Source of the DNA: Branchipolynoe longqiensis | Lineage: Eukaryota; Annelida; Polychaeta; Phyllodocida; Polynoidae | NCBI GenBank assembly: GCA_030323885.1 | Contig: CM059193.1 | Location: 55,704,749-55,768,748 of the forward strand | Reading direction: 5' to 3' | Length of the DNA stretch: 64,000 bases | Shown: positions 43,762 through 53,358 of the stretch, piece by piece | Layout of the letters: each line of letters starts with the position of its first letter | Position numbering within the stretch: the first letter of the stretch is position 1 | Made by a program: the position numbers and the translations under genes | The notes under the pieces: model-generated | The model's input: only the letters and a program-made list of their open reading frames with translations | What the model was told of the DNA's origin: nothing | Database searches by the model: none

Positions 43762-43890
43762 TGAGGTTTTAATGCCCAATAATAATTAAGGTCATTTCAC
43801 GATAGGTACTGAATTGTCTTGTGATGACAGTGCGCACTCATTGCGACTTTATAGTGCTGCCCCATTAGGAGATTGGGCCACCGGCACCAT
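43762..43890 (-). repeat. SINE-A, tail third, split by R4
   Basis: Runs from the degenerate tail to GGCCACCGGCACCAT. The SINE continues at 45322 and again at 46032, so three separated pieces form one copy. Confidence 0.85.
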
Positions 43891-45321
43891 TGTTAACTTG
43901 CGGTATTTTACATGTTAGAATCTTTTTAGGAAATAGAACCCTAACTTCTGTGTGTGGAGGCCGGAAAGCACTAATAGATGATATTACTCAAGCAATGATC
44001 TGCTTACTATGATGATCTCCTTACTATATCTGCTTACTATATCTGCTTACTATATCAGTTCCAAGAAATAGTAACCCAACAGAAATTAAGTGTGGTAAAG
44101 TCTAGTAGGGAGGGGTGGCTGGTTCCTCCTGCTGTGCTGTCTACAGGTCATCTGCTGCCACACCCCCTGCCCAGCTCTTTTATTCAGATGGAACACATTC
44201 AAAATACAGGTACACAGTTGCTGGGAGTATCCTCAGTCAGAGGCAGTAACATGGCATTTCATTGGATGAACTCCGGCACTCAGTGATGGGGGGAGGCAGG
44301 GTGGGAGTGAGTGGACCCCCCACCACTCCCACCAGCCCCCTCCCCCCCTGTTGGGTAAGGGGGTGGGGGCCAACCCACCCACCCCACGTCAGATACATAT
44401 TTTTTCATCAAGTTCACCAATCACACTTACATGGGAGTATCAACCCTATTTATCTTTGCATAACACCAATGGTCACCAGTCACTTACATTCGGACAACTC
44501 CAAAATAGTAGGAGTTTCTACATGCCTTACTTTGAGAATTACATATTGCATCATCTTTAGTTCAGCAAACTGCCACCAGGTGGGGCAGGGAGGGCTCACC
44601 ACATACACACACTCCACCTCCCACTTCCAACTTCCAGCCTGACACCTGGATTTGGCAGGTCCTGCAAACACTCACACACACACACAGCCTCCATGCATTG
44701 TCACCTGTGTGCTAACACTCCTTCAGATACTCGCATCTGTAAATCATACCATAACAGGCACTCAGAACTCACTTTCTTAACTTAATTATTGTACCCATTC
44801 TGTGGCATTCTTCACAGACTATTTGTCTGCGTGAAGAAACCACTGTCTGCAGCAACTGTATATGCTGTCCTTAGTTTCTGCATTTACCTCCCTTTATACA
44901 ATATATAATACCAACAGACCTCAATTCAGTAATACATGAAATATACGAATACAGTAATAATTTTCTAGAGTTCTTATCTCCAGTGGTTATATTTGATGTA
45001 GAACCTTAGAAAAATCTGATATTAATTATCACTTCACTTAATATACATAATCTACCATGGTTTCACAACTTGGTTTGAATATTATGCATATGTAGTTACC
45101 AACATGATAGAATGAATTAGGTATTATTAGAGAGGTTTTATAGGGCTACTTATATAATTGGAATATTATTATTATGACTTTATAGAAATATGATTTAAAT
45201 ATGATTAAAACAGTTTTCTCAATGCTTCACATATGAGTTTTGTGGAAAAGGAGATATTTTAGAATTTATTTAGACTATTATTTATTTATGAACCAGACCT
45301 AAAGAGTCGGAATATTTTACA
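43891..45321. mobile_element. Repeat R4, LTR-like element of 1.43 kb, in a SINE
   Basis: Starts TGTTAACTTGCGGT and ends CGGAATATTTTACA. CCAT is duplicated at 43887-43890 and 45322-45325. No polymerase or Gag frame is visible. The right part (44930-45120) matches 62040-62150 inside R3: TTATCTCCAGTGG, TTTGATG, GATATTAATTAT. The size fits a long solo LTR or a non-autonomous LTR element. Confidence 0.7.
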
Positions 45322-45445
45322 CCATGACTCCCGATATCCAACCCAGTCATATTACCTTGACACTGAACTGAACCAATCCTTGCCTATCCTAGTAATGGCA
45401 AGCGCCAGGCTTGGTAGCACCAAGTATCAATTTTGTAAGTCATTG
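45322..45445 (-). repeat. SINE-A, middle third
   Basis: CCATGACTCCCGATATCCAA to TTTTGTAAGTCATTG: the continuation of 43762-43890, cut again by R2. Confidence 0.85.
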
Positions 45446-46031
45446 TGTAAAGTCCGCGGCTGGAATCTGTGGTTGTGTAGGCAGGCTATAGTGAAATCAA
45501 TACAGGCAAAAAGAGAAAGGAAGAGTATAAAGAGTGAAAGAAGAGAGAGAGCCAAGCCCTCAGGTCTATTATTTATATGGTACATGGATCCAGTATAGTA
45601 TATCAACTGACCACATTCTCCCAATGAGAATCAAGCATTTCCAGCTCTACCAATGAGAAACAAGCATTTCTAGTCTCCATGGTTACAGTGATCTGCCCAC
45701 CACCACCAAGTGGTGTGGCTCCCTTGGCCACCACCTGCCTTGAGCTGAGTGTGTGGTTTGTTTGTTGTTGTTGTACGTCCGAGTAACATCTAAGGTCATA
45801 TCAGGACCATGTGTGGTGATCCATGACTAGCAGAGGTGGCAGGGGCAAGTGGGTAGAGCTCTGAGTGCCCCTTACACACTATCTTACTAGCACCACAATA
45901 TATATTTACCAATGAGTCAAGTACCACCAGCAACTACATAAACACATTCATGCACCTGGCCCTATATACCTGTTTCTCAAATAGAACATTTGCATTCCCC
46001 CACCAATGCATCATAATCGGAATATTTTACA
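45446..46031. mobile_element. Repeat R2, probable solo LTR, 586 bp
   Basis: TGTAAAGTCCGCGG to GGAATATTTTACA, with ATTG duplicated at 45442-45445 and 46032-46035. Collinear with R1. A 55-bp SINE tail fragment (45754-45808) sits inside it. Confidence 0.78.
45754..45808 (-). repeat. SINE-A tail fragment within R2
   Basis: GTTTGTTGTTGTTGTACGTCC to GGTCATATCAGGACC, flanked by copies of TGTGTGGT (45748, 45808), which may be its target duplication. Confidence 0.7.
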
Positions 46032-46119
46032 ATTGGTTTGACTCAGCCAGGTTTTCAAATCCCTGACCTTCCGCATAGGAAGCCAGCCCTCTAACCGATT
46101 CGGCCATCGCGCCCGGTTC
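46032..46119 (-). repeat. SINE-A, head third
   Basis: ATTGGTTTGACTCAGCCAGG to GGCCATCGCGCCCGGTTC completes the copy begun at 43762. Confidence 0.85.
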
Positions 46120-46205
46120 TACCCAATCTAGACCACGTTGCATGCTACCTGTGTCCATTAATTACTGAGTGTGTCTGTTTGTTGGTTCAGTCACCTTCAT
46201 TGACC

Positions 46206-46770
46206 ATCCCGCCTGTGTGTCGGTGTGTGTGGGTGGGTGTGGAGGTGTGGGTGGGTGTGAGTGTGTGTGTGTGGAGATATGTGTGGGTGTGGGTGTGTAG
46301 GTGTGTGTGGAGGTGTAGGCGTGTGGGTGTTGGGTGTTGTGTGTGTGTGGATGTGTGGGTGGGTGGAGGTGTGGGTGAGTAGGTGGGTGGGTTGGTGTGG
46401 AGGTGTGGGTGGGTGTGTAGGTGTTTGGGTGGGAGGTGTGGATGTGTTGGTGTGTGTGTGGAGGTGTGTGTGGAGGTGGGAGGGTGTGGAGGTCTGGGTG
46501 GGTGTGGGTGTGTGGAGGTATGGGTGTGTAGGTGTGTGTGGAGGTGTGTGTGCGTGTGTGTGGAGGTGTGGGTGTATGCGGGTGTGTGTGGGTGTGTGGG
46601 TTGGTGTGTGGAGGTGGGTGTGGGGGTGTGGGTGGAGGTTTGGGTGTGTGGGTGTGTGGAGGTGTGTGTGGCTGTGTGGAGGTGTGTGAGTGTGTGTGTG
46701 GAGGTGTGGGTGTGTGGAGGTGTGGATATATGTGTGTGTAGGTGTGTAGGTGTGTGGGTGTGGGGGGGGG
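46206..46770. repeat. G/T-rich minisatellite
   Basis: Irregular repeats of GGTGTGTGTGGAGGTGTGGG. The plus strand is almost free of C and A-poor, so strand asymmetry is extreme. Frames on both strands (Thr/His or Cys/Val/Gly strings) are repeat artefacts. Confidence 0.95.
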
Positions 46771-46773
46771 ACA

Positions 46774-46829
46774 TTAAAGTATACCACACCTCTCTACTTC
46801 CACACTATATGTGTATATATGCATATATA
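46774..46829 (+). repeat. AT-minisatellite unit (CATTAAAGT core)
   Basis: CATTAAAGTATACCACACCT, CTCTACTTCCACACTATATG and a short TA run: one unit of the family described at 51106-51655. Confidence 0.85.
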
Positions 46830-47191
46830 TGTGCTCTATAATCTATTATGGGAATATAAACAAGGACACTACCACCTAGCAGTTCTCTCTCTATTAGTTC
46901 CTACATCCTGTACTGTCATGTGATTAGTTACTACCTACTGTACTAGTGTCATTAGTTACTACCTATTGTGCTGCTGCCTAGTTCTAGTTCCTTCATCCTC
47001 CACTAGTCTGCCACCTGTGTGTGGCTCCTGACCGCCCCGATACCAGCTGCATCTGGTCACTACCGCTGCCAGACCCGCTCAGACAGTCGGATTTTAATTT
47101 TAGGTGGGCATTTAATATATTCCTTCCAGAGAATATATACTCTTTCTCTCCGGTCTTTTGTTATTCTGTCTTACCTGGGGCCAACTGTTTA
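46830..47191 (+). mobile_element. Solo PAT-type terminus (A-B), 362 bp
   Basis: Starts GTGCTCTATAATCTATTATG and ends GGGGCCAACTGTTTATA. It is the reverse-oriented, diverged equivalent of 51968-52293, that is A2 followed by B2 of the complete PAT element, with no internal coding part. Markers: GGATTTTAATTTTAGGTGGG, GAATATATACTCTTTCTC, TTGTTATTCTGT. It sits between AT-rich minisatellite sequences. Confidence 0.75.
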
Positions 47192-47209
47192 TATATACAT
47201 ATATATATG

Positions 47210-48000
47210 AAGTGGGCATGTCTACTCGCCTTGAGCAATTTGCGGACTCGTTCCACGAGCGCGCAAATTGCTTTCACTTGTGCACGCGAGGGTTCTCGGT
47301 GGTAAAGCGTTGATTGGCGACTAGCCAAGCAACGACAGGGGGTCGGGCATTCGGGGCCAGACCCGTCAGACATGTTTTTGCATGCTCTGACGTTTCAGCC
47401 GATATTTAGGCTTTTATTATCGAAATTCTAAACTAATTTAATGAAACTTCACGGGTGGGAAAGGGAAACATATATTTCTTTATTAACTACGCATATTTCG
47501 CTGGTATCATTGTTAGTTAGGGTAAGAATAAAGTTGTGAGCTCTTGCGAAGGTGGATTAGAACGTTCCTTGCATTCTTTACTATCCTCCAGTATTATTGT
47601 AGATTAACCGCTATGGAAAACCTGATATTTGATTGCTTTATATGTAATTAAGGGCCTTATGCCGAAGCAAGCCTTATGCAGTTACTTTACCCATCTGCGG
47701 GAATATAATGACAACACATTAACAGAATTAACTTAGTGTTAATTTCGGGCGGAAATTACGACGTTAACTTAGACTGATTATCAGTGACAGCGGCCGCATC
47801 TCTAGCTGGACCGCGTACTTCTGGAATAATTCAGTAACATTAATAATACCCCGACTTGCGAGGGGGACAGCCAGTTAGTTGAAATAATCTAACTTATAGA
47901 CCTATATATATTTTTTAGGCCGATAAATGCGCAAATTGCGTATTTAGACGAAACTCTGGCTATTCTCCTTTAGTACGGGGATGACACCGACGGCGACGGA
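47210..48000 (+). repeat. Dispersed repeat O, copy 2 (LTR-like)
   Basis: Collinear with 23700-24590 (GGGGCCAGACCCGTCAGAC, AATAAAGTTGTGAGCTCTT, AACGTTCCTTGCATTC). Orientation is taken from the AATAAA signal. Confidence 0.55.
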
Positions 48001-48142
48001 CTACCGGCAGACGGAAGGAGAGGCCGCAGCATCCCGCGGCAGGCCCAGGAAATTCACATGGAAAATATTACATAAATTAACTCGTTGGCTAGCCTTAAGT
48101 GGGGGTGGAATAGCCGAACGGTTAAATATATATGTATATTAC

Positions 48143-48545
48143 ATATATATATATACCTGTCTTGCCGGCTACTGCTTTGTACCGTCATCCCGTCTGGTCG
48201 AATGTCATCCGTCCGTTTCGACGTCCATGCAGAAAGTCGCCCCACATCATCAAGCAAGTCCTGTTCCTCCTTTTTGAGCTCAGCGCGGCGTTTCCATTTC
48301 CGCAGCTTGACTATGCGAGCTCGGATTTCCCGTTCCTCGTCATCTTCGCTGCAGTCGTCCCCGACCCGGATCACCTGGTCGATCTCAGCTTCATGCTTGG
48401 CCATTAAGGATTTCCCGCCCTCCGCCATCTTGTCGAGTTTCGATGTCGATCGGGTCGTCCGCTTCGTCGACTCCCGGCGCCTGCAGCCGTCGTTGACGGG
48501 TTCCAAGTGGACGACGCTACAAAACCCGGAGTAATCCTTTGGCAT
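48143..48545 (-). pseudogene. Charged coiled-coil ORF, possible Gag N-terminus of a YR retroelement
   Basis: The frame starts MPKDYSGFCSVVHLEPVNDG and continues with DKMAEGGKSLMAKHEAEIDQ, then an acidic stretch (DDCSEDDEE) and a long Arg/Lys/Glu helix (KLRKWKRRAELKKEEQDLL). The layout resembles the N-terminal half of the Gag at 55925-56947 (an acidic segment followed by a charged helix), but sequence identity is low. It runs into a TA microsatellite at about 48170, where the meaningful part ends. It could also be an exon of an unknown host gene. Confidence 0.35.
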
Positions 48546-48699
48546 CGTACGGACAGAAATGGCAGAGATTACCGTATCGACAGTGCACCGTATAGATGGC
48601 CATATCGACAGTGATCCGTGTCAACATTAAATCAGAATATGTACAGAAGTCAAATTAATCGTGCCAAAGCTTGAGTGTCCGTAGCGTGTACCGTAGCTG

Positions 48700-49020
48700 T
48701 AGCCGTAACCGTTCAGCGTGTACCATAGCTGTGGCCATAACCGTTCAGTTTACAAGAGACCGTTAAGACGAGCCGTTACGACTTTCCCGCCAAGCTAATT
48801 TGAATGAACCGTATCGACAAAGTCTAGTTTGACAAAGAATTTCTGGGCAAAGATTACCGTATCGACAGTATGATAGTACGTTAACCGTAGTGTTAACCTT
48901 GGGGCTTGTTGTGATGGATAGGACTGACCGTTAAGACGAGCTGTTAAGACTTTCCCGCCAAACTGCTTGATAATGAACCGTGTCGACAAAAAAGTTAGTT
49001 TTAGCTCACGGTTTCGTAGA
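48700..49020. repeat. Diverged ~75-bp direct repeats with CCGTAACCGT words
   Basis: GACCGTTAAGACGAGC, GACTTTCCCGCCAA and ATGAACCGTRTCGACAAA occur in the same order at about 48760-48835 and 48925-49000. The wider region 48550-49090 is rich in GTATCGACAGT and GTAGCTGTAGCCGTA words. Confidence 0.75.
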
Positions 49021-49317
49021 TCGGGCATCTAGGTGTAGGTTGAGTATAGCTGTAGCCGTAGATTGACCTGTATAGGTAGTCCGTAGCAAACCGTAGACAC
49101 AGGTAGCAGGTAGACTGTGTACAGTTGAAGAAAAAGTTTTGAAAGGCAGTGTGGACGCTCTGAGTGGCTGTGACACAGTGAGGTGAACACTAACAACAGG
49201 TGTAGGGAGGTCCTGGACCCACCTGGTGGGTGTGCAGGGTACTATCCTGTGAGCCCCCCAGGAGCCCCTGGGCGGCAGCACTGTGCAATTCGGTTACATC
49301 CGCATATACGTTGTATA

Positions 49318-49390
49318 TACGTGGGTATATATATATACATATATATATGCAGCATTAAAGTCTACCACACCTCTCTACTTCCACACTAGT
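49318..49390 (+). repeat. AT-minisatellite unit
   Basis: A TA-rich stretch then GCAGCATTAAAGTCTACC and CTCTCTACTTCCACACTA. Confidence 0.85.
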
Positions 49391-49590
49391 GGAAGACGCG
49401 AGTGAGGTATTCAGGGTAGGCAGGTACCAGGCACAGCCGGGGGTGGCGCCACCAGTTGTGACATGGAGGAGGCAATACAGTATATCGTGTAATATTAACA
49501 ATAATTAGCACATAATAATAATCAAGAGGGGTTAATTCCCTTCCGCGCCTTTATACTCGCATAATACGTTATACATCACATATATATATG
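49391..49590 (-). repeat. Dispersed repeat G, copy 1
   Basis: The minus strand reads GATGTATAACGTATTATGCG, AGTATAAAGGCGCGGAAGGG and ACTGGTGGCGCCACC. Matches 59070-59290 and 59385-59530. A TATA-like AGTATAAAGG suggests a promoter-bearing terminal repeat. Confidence 0.65.
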
Positions 49591-49606
49591 TATGTAGCAT
49601 TAAAGT

Positions 49607-51094
49607 GATATAAGAGCCATTAGGAAACTTCGGAATGGGAAAGCAGTAGGAACAGACGATATCTCTTCTGAAATGTTAAAAGCTTTGGAGGGAGCTAGCA
49701 TCACAAGGATAACTGCTCTTTTTAATGACATATATAACACCGGATATATTCCATCAGACTTAAGAAAATCTATATTTATTGCCCTTCCTAAGAAACCAAA
49801 AGCGGTGGAATGCTCGGATTTCAGAACAATAAGCCTCATGAGCCATGTTATTAAAGCTTTACTCAAAATACTACTAGAAAGGATTAAAACAAAAATTAAT
49901 CGAGAGGTATCAGAAGAGCAATTTGGATTCAGACCAAACAGTGGAACAAGGGAAGCCATTTTTAACATGAGAACAATAATTGAGAGACACCTAGAAGTAG
50001 ATAAGGATATATACATATGTTATATAGACTACGCTAAAGCATTTGACAAAGTACATCATAAGAAACTCATAGAAGCTCTACAAAAAATCGGACTAGACGG
50101 TAAGGACGTTCGGCTTGTGGCCAACCTCTACTGGGAACAGTATGCTGCTGTAAGAATTGGAGACTCATTGACACCAGAAGTGAAGATCAAATGTGGAGTG
50201 CGACAAGGATGTGTTCTATCACCTAGTCTTTTCAACATTTATACGGAAATGATTTTCAGAGAAATAGATGACATCATAGGAATAAATGTTGGAGGTGGAA
50301 ATATCAATAACACAAGATACGCAGACGATACAGCACTGCTAGCCTTAACGTCAAATCGACTACAAGATATAGTGGATGAAGTAAAAGAAAAAAGTGAGAG
50401 ATGTGGCCTCAAAATGAATGTAAAGAAGACAAAATCCATGGTTGTCAGCAGAAAGGAATACAAACCAAGAGCAGAGATAAAAGTTAATGGTGTAATCTTG
50501 GAGCAGGTAGAGTCATTTGTGTATCTGGGCCATTTAATAACTAGTGATGGCGGATGTGAAAGAGAGATTAAACGGAGAATAAACATTGCCAAAACAACAT
50601 TTCTAAAGATGCAGAAAGTACTAACATCTAGAGACATAAATATAAAAACAAGACTCTGACTGCTAAAATGCTATGTGTGGTCTACACTTTTATATTGCTG
50701 CGAGACATGGACTTTGAAGAAAGCAATAACAACAAAGCTTGAGGCATTTGAAATGTGGCAATACAGAAGAATGTTAAAAATTCCATGGACAGCAATGATA
50801 AGCAACGTGGAGGTCCTAACAAGAATGAAAATAAAGAGACAGATAATACAAACGATCAAAAACAGAAAAATTAAATACTTTGGCCACATGATACGACACC
50901 AGGAATCACAGAGAAGAATACTGGAAGGGAAGATAGAAGGGAAAAGACCAAGAGGGAGAAGGAGAACAACATGGATGGACAACATCACTGAGTGGACAGC
51001 AATGAGCTATGCGGAATGCGTGAGAGGAACGAATGACAGGAAGAGATGGAGGTCCATTGCAGCCAACCTTCTTCGAGAAGACAGCACCCATTGA
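49607..51094 (+). pseudogene. RTE-clade reverse transcriptase, one internal stop
   Basis: One frame covers the RT palm and the C-terminal region. From Met at 49673: FGFRPNSGTREAIF (residues 85-98), CYIDYAKAFDKVHH (116-129, motif A), CGVRQGCVLSP (174-184, motif B'), NTRYADDTALLA (213-224, catalytic YADD) and VYLGHLITSDGGCEREIKRR. A single TGA at 50657-50659 interrupts the frame; it then continues in the same frame with YCCETWTLKK, FEMWQYRRMLKIPW and KIEGKRPRGRRRTTWMDNIT, the hallmark end of BovB/RTE proteins. The frame is also open upstream to 49607 (AIRKLRNGKAVGTDDIS). With one stop and no endonuclease it is a young but dead copy. Confidence 0.9.
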
Positions 51095-51105
51095 TTGATT
51101 GATTG
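49607..51105 (+). mobile_element. RTE-clade LINE, 5'-truncated, with target duplication
   Basis: About 1.5 kb of LINE sequence lies inside one unit of the AT minisatellite. AGCATTAAAGT occurs at 49596-49606 and 51106-51116 and belongs to the unit, so it is the target-site duplication. The 3' tail is ATTG repeats at 51090-51105, a short tandem tail typical of RTE elements. The endonuclease domain is missing. Confidence 0.9.
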
Positions 51106-51234
51106 AGCATTAAAGTCTACCACATCTCTCTACTTCCACACTATGTGTATGTATATATATATATATATATACATACATATATATATATGTAGCATTAAAG
51201 TTTACCACATCTCTCTACTTCCACACTATATGTA

Positions 51235-51265
<31 letters not shown>

Positions 51266-51299
51266 CATTAAAGTCTACCACATCTCTCTACTTCCACAC

Positions 51300-51338
<39 letters not shown>

Positions 51339-51655
51339 ATATATATACACATATATATATCTAGCATTAAAGTCTACCACATCTCTCTACTTCCACACTA
51401 TATGTATATATATATATACATATATATATCTAGCATTAAAGTCTACCACATCTCTCTACTTCTACACTATATGTATATATACATATATACATATATATAT
51501 GTAGCATTAAAGTCTACCACATCTCTCTACTTCCACACTATATGTATATATATGTATATATACATATATATATCTAGCATTAAAGTCTACCACATCGCTC
51601 TACTTCCACACTATATGTATATATATAGCGCGTATACAGACCCTCTGTATATGGA
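51106..51655 (+). repeat. AT-rich minisatellite array, units of 60-90 bp
   Basis: Each unit has a conserved 41-bp core (AGCATTAAAGTCTACCAC, then CTCTCTACTTCCACACTATA) and a variable run of TA/CA dinucleotides. Seven cores lie at 51106, 51191, 51265, 51363, 51431, 51502 and 51576. A frame across them (IKVYHISLLPHYM repeated) is a repeat artefact. Confidence 0.95.
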
Positions 51656-51873
51656 TGTAAGTCAGAAGGGCTCCGGCTATACTACTTCTCTGCTGATTAC
51701 CACAAGTGTGGTTCCCGGGTTCGATGCCAGGGGAACTGGCGGCGCTACTGTCTGCGTACGCGCCCACCGGGCCAAGGTGCACTGGACTTGCCACTTGCCT
51801 GCCAGCCGCTGAGAATAAATTATGTCGCCCTTATGTATAACATCGGATTCGACTTCTAGCCTCCTTCGTTACA
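51656..51873 (+). repeat. Possible solo LTR, ~218 bp
   Basis: TGTAAGTCAGAAGGGCTCC to CTCCTTCGTTACA gives TG...CA with matching TGTAA/TTACA ends; GAATAAATTATG could be a polyadenylation signal. It interrupts the AT minisatellite. No target duplication was found. Confidence 0.5.
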
Positions 51874-51922
51874 CATATATATATCTAGCATTAAAGTCTA
51901 CCACACCTCTCTACTTCCACAC

Positions 51923-51967
<45 letters not shown>
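51874..51967 (+). repeat. AT-minisatellite unit left of the PAT element
   Basis: Core at 51885-51930 then a long uninterrupted TA run (51930-51967) that ends where the PAT repeat begins. Confidence 0.9.
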
Positions 51968-51971
<4 letters not shown>

Positions 51972-52054
51972 AGTAGTCCCCTGGAAACAGAATAACAAAA
52001 GACAGGAGTGGTTGAGAAAGAGTATATATTCTCTGGCGGGAATATATTATTGCC
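51968..52054 (-). repeat. PAT terminal repeat B2
   Basis: 87 bp starting (plus strand) AAACAGTAGTCCCCTGGAAA; differs from B1 at about three positions. Confidence 0.85.
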
Positions 52055-52074
52055 CACCTAAAAATTAAAATCCG

Positions 52075-52293
52075 TCCTGCTGAGAGGGAGCGGTAGTGGT
52101 AGTGACCAGGCGCAGCTGGTATCATGCGGTCATGAGCTGCTCACAGGTGGCAGTGCAGTGGAGAATGAAGGAACTAACCTAGTCCTATGGTAGTAATAGC
52201 TCAGTGACATTAGGGTATAGAGTAAGTAAGGGAGAGAACTGCTAGGGGGTAGTGTCCTTGTTTATATTCCCATAATAGATTATAGAGCACATA
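52075..52293 (-). repeat. PAT terminal repeat A2
   Basis: 219 bp, plus strand TCCTGCTGAGAGGGAGCGGT to TTATAGAGCACATA; I find no difference from A1 at 57062-57280. Confidence 0.9.
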
Positions 52294-52380
52294 AACAGTA
52301 GTCCCCTGGAAACAGAATAACAAAAGACAGGAGTGGTAGAGAAAGAGTATATATTCTCTGGTGGGAATATATTGTTGCCA
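52293..52380 (-). repeat. PAT internal repeat B1
   Basis: 88 bp directly abutting A2; the junction ACATAAACAG resembles a recombination site where circularised ends meet. Confidence 0.85.
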
Positions 52381-52419
52381 AGAGACCCCAAGGTCCCCCC
52401 AACCCGGAAGTCTTAATAG

Positions 52420-53358
52420 TCTTGATATTCAGCCCCCGACCTCCGGAGAGGGAGGCGGAGACCCTGATATCGTTAATGATGCGTACACTCAGGGGGGTCT
52501 GGAGGTAAGCAAAGATGGTGTCGCTCGCCCAGTCCCCCCTCACCCTGAGTTCTTCGAGTGTGGCTCCGCACATGGACAGGAAGGTACACCCCCCCGTCGT
52601 AGGGAGTGTGAGGAGTAATCAGCCGAGTCCAGCCCCGCCACACCACAGAAATGCTTCAGCATCCCCTGATAACCTGAGTACAGTAGGGGTGTCGATGAGC
52701 CTGCGGGCGTCGGGATCCGGAAAGCCCTGTCATCGGGTCAAGCCGGGACCTGCCCGAAGTGCCTCTCGGTCCAGTGGACCGCACACAGCGACAGGTCTGG
52801 ACAACGGGCCACGGGAATCTCCAGCACACGTTCCGAGAATTGTATGGTTTTGGAGCGGCGCACCCTCACCATCATCCCCCAGGGGAGGAAGGAAAAGTCT
52901 CGTCTGAGTAGAGCTGAGTCCGAGGAGGTCACCTGGCACTTCCGCAGGAGCGCCCTGAAGCTGCACAGGACCGCCACCCTCCAGGCGGTGTGTCCCTCGG
53001 AGGAGGTCAGGCTGGAGAAGATCCGTCTGAGCATGCCTGGTAGTATGGGAGCTGCCTGTCTGGGATGGCAACCCCGCTCCCGCTTGATACCTTTTAGCGT
53101 AGAGGCCAACTCGAAGCTCTTGTAGTCGATGGCCTCCGCGCCCTCCGATCTCAAGAAAAAATTTAAGCCACTCAGGTAATTCAAAACCGGTGTGTATCTG
53201 AGTGTTCGCGCCAGCCACACAGCGTATAGTGCCATCTGGGATGGCGGGCATGGCGTGGTAGGGAAATGTCCCCCAAATTCCTCGATGAAGTCCAGGTATC
53301 GCCTCACCTGGACTCCTCTCGTCGTCCTCGAGTTAGGAGCGTAGTACTGCTGTTGCAT
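52420..53358 (-). pseudogene. Tyrosine recombinase of the PAT element, frame broken twice
   Basis: The frame from 53358 to 52738 reads TTRGVQVRRYLDFIEEF (core-binding SAM-like region) and then the catalytic domain with SFRALLRKCQVTSSD (Arg of box I) and VRVRRSKTIQF (the Lys strand). A TGA at 52735-52737 interrupts it. The same frame goes on to SADYSSHSLRRGG, holding the His-x-x-Arg of box II. In a run of seven G at about 52595 the frame shifts by one, and the last part GDWASDTIFAYLQTPL with the likely nucleophile Tyr lies in another frame. All catalytic residues are present but not in one frame. The gene starts 26 bases inside the end of the RT frame. Confidence 0.8.

Noticed and set aside
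46187..46841. Frames of up to 200 codons rich in Thr/His/Pro or Cys/Val/Gly
   Set aside because: Low-complexity translation of a G/T minisatellite on both strands.
51234..51812. 192-codon frame with repeated KVYHISLLPHYMYIYIYI
   Set aside because: Translation of the AT minisatellite running into a possible solo LTR.
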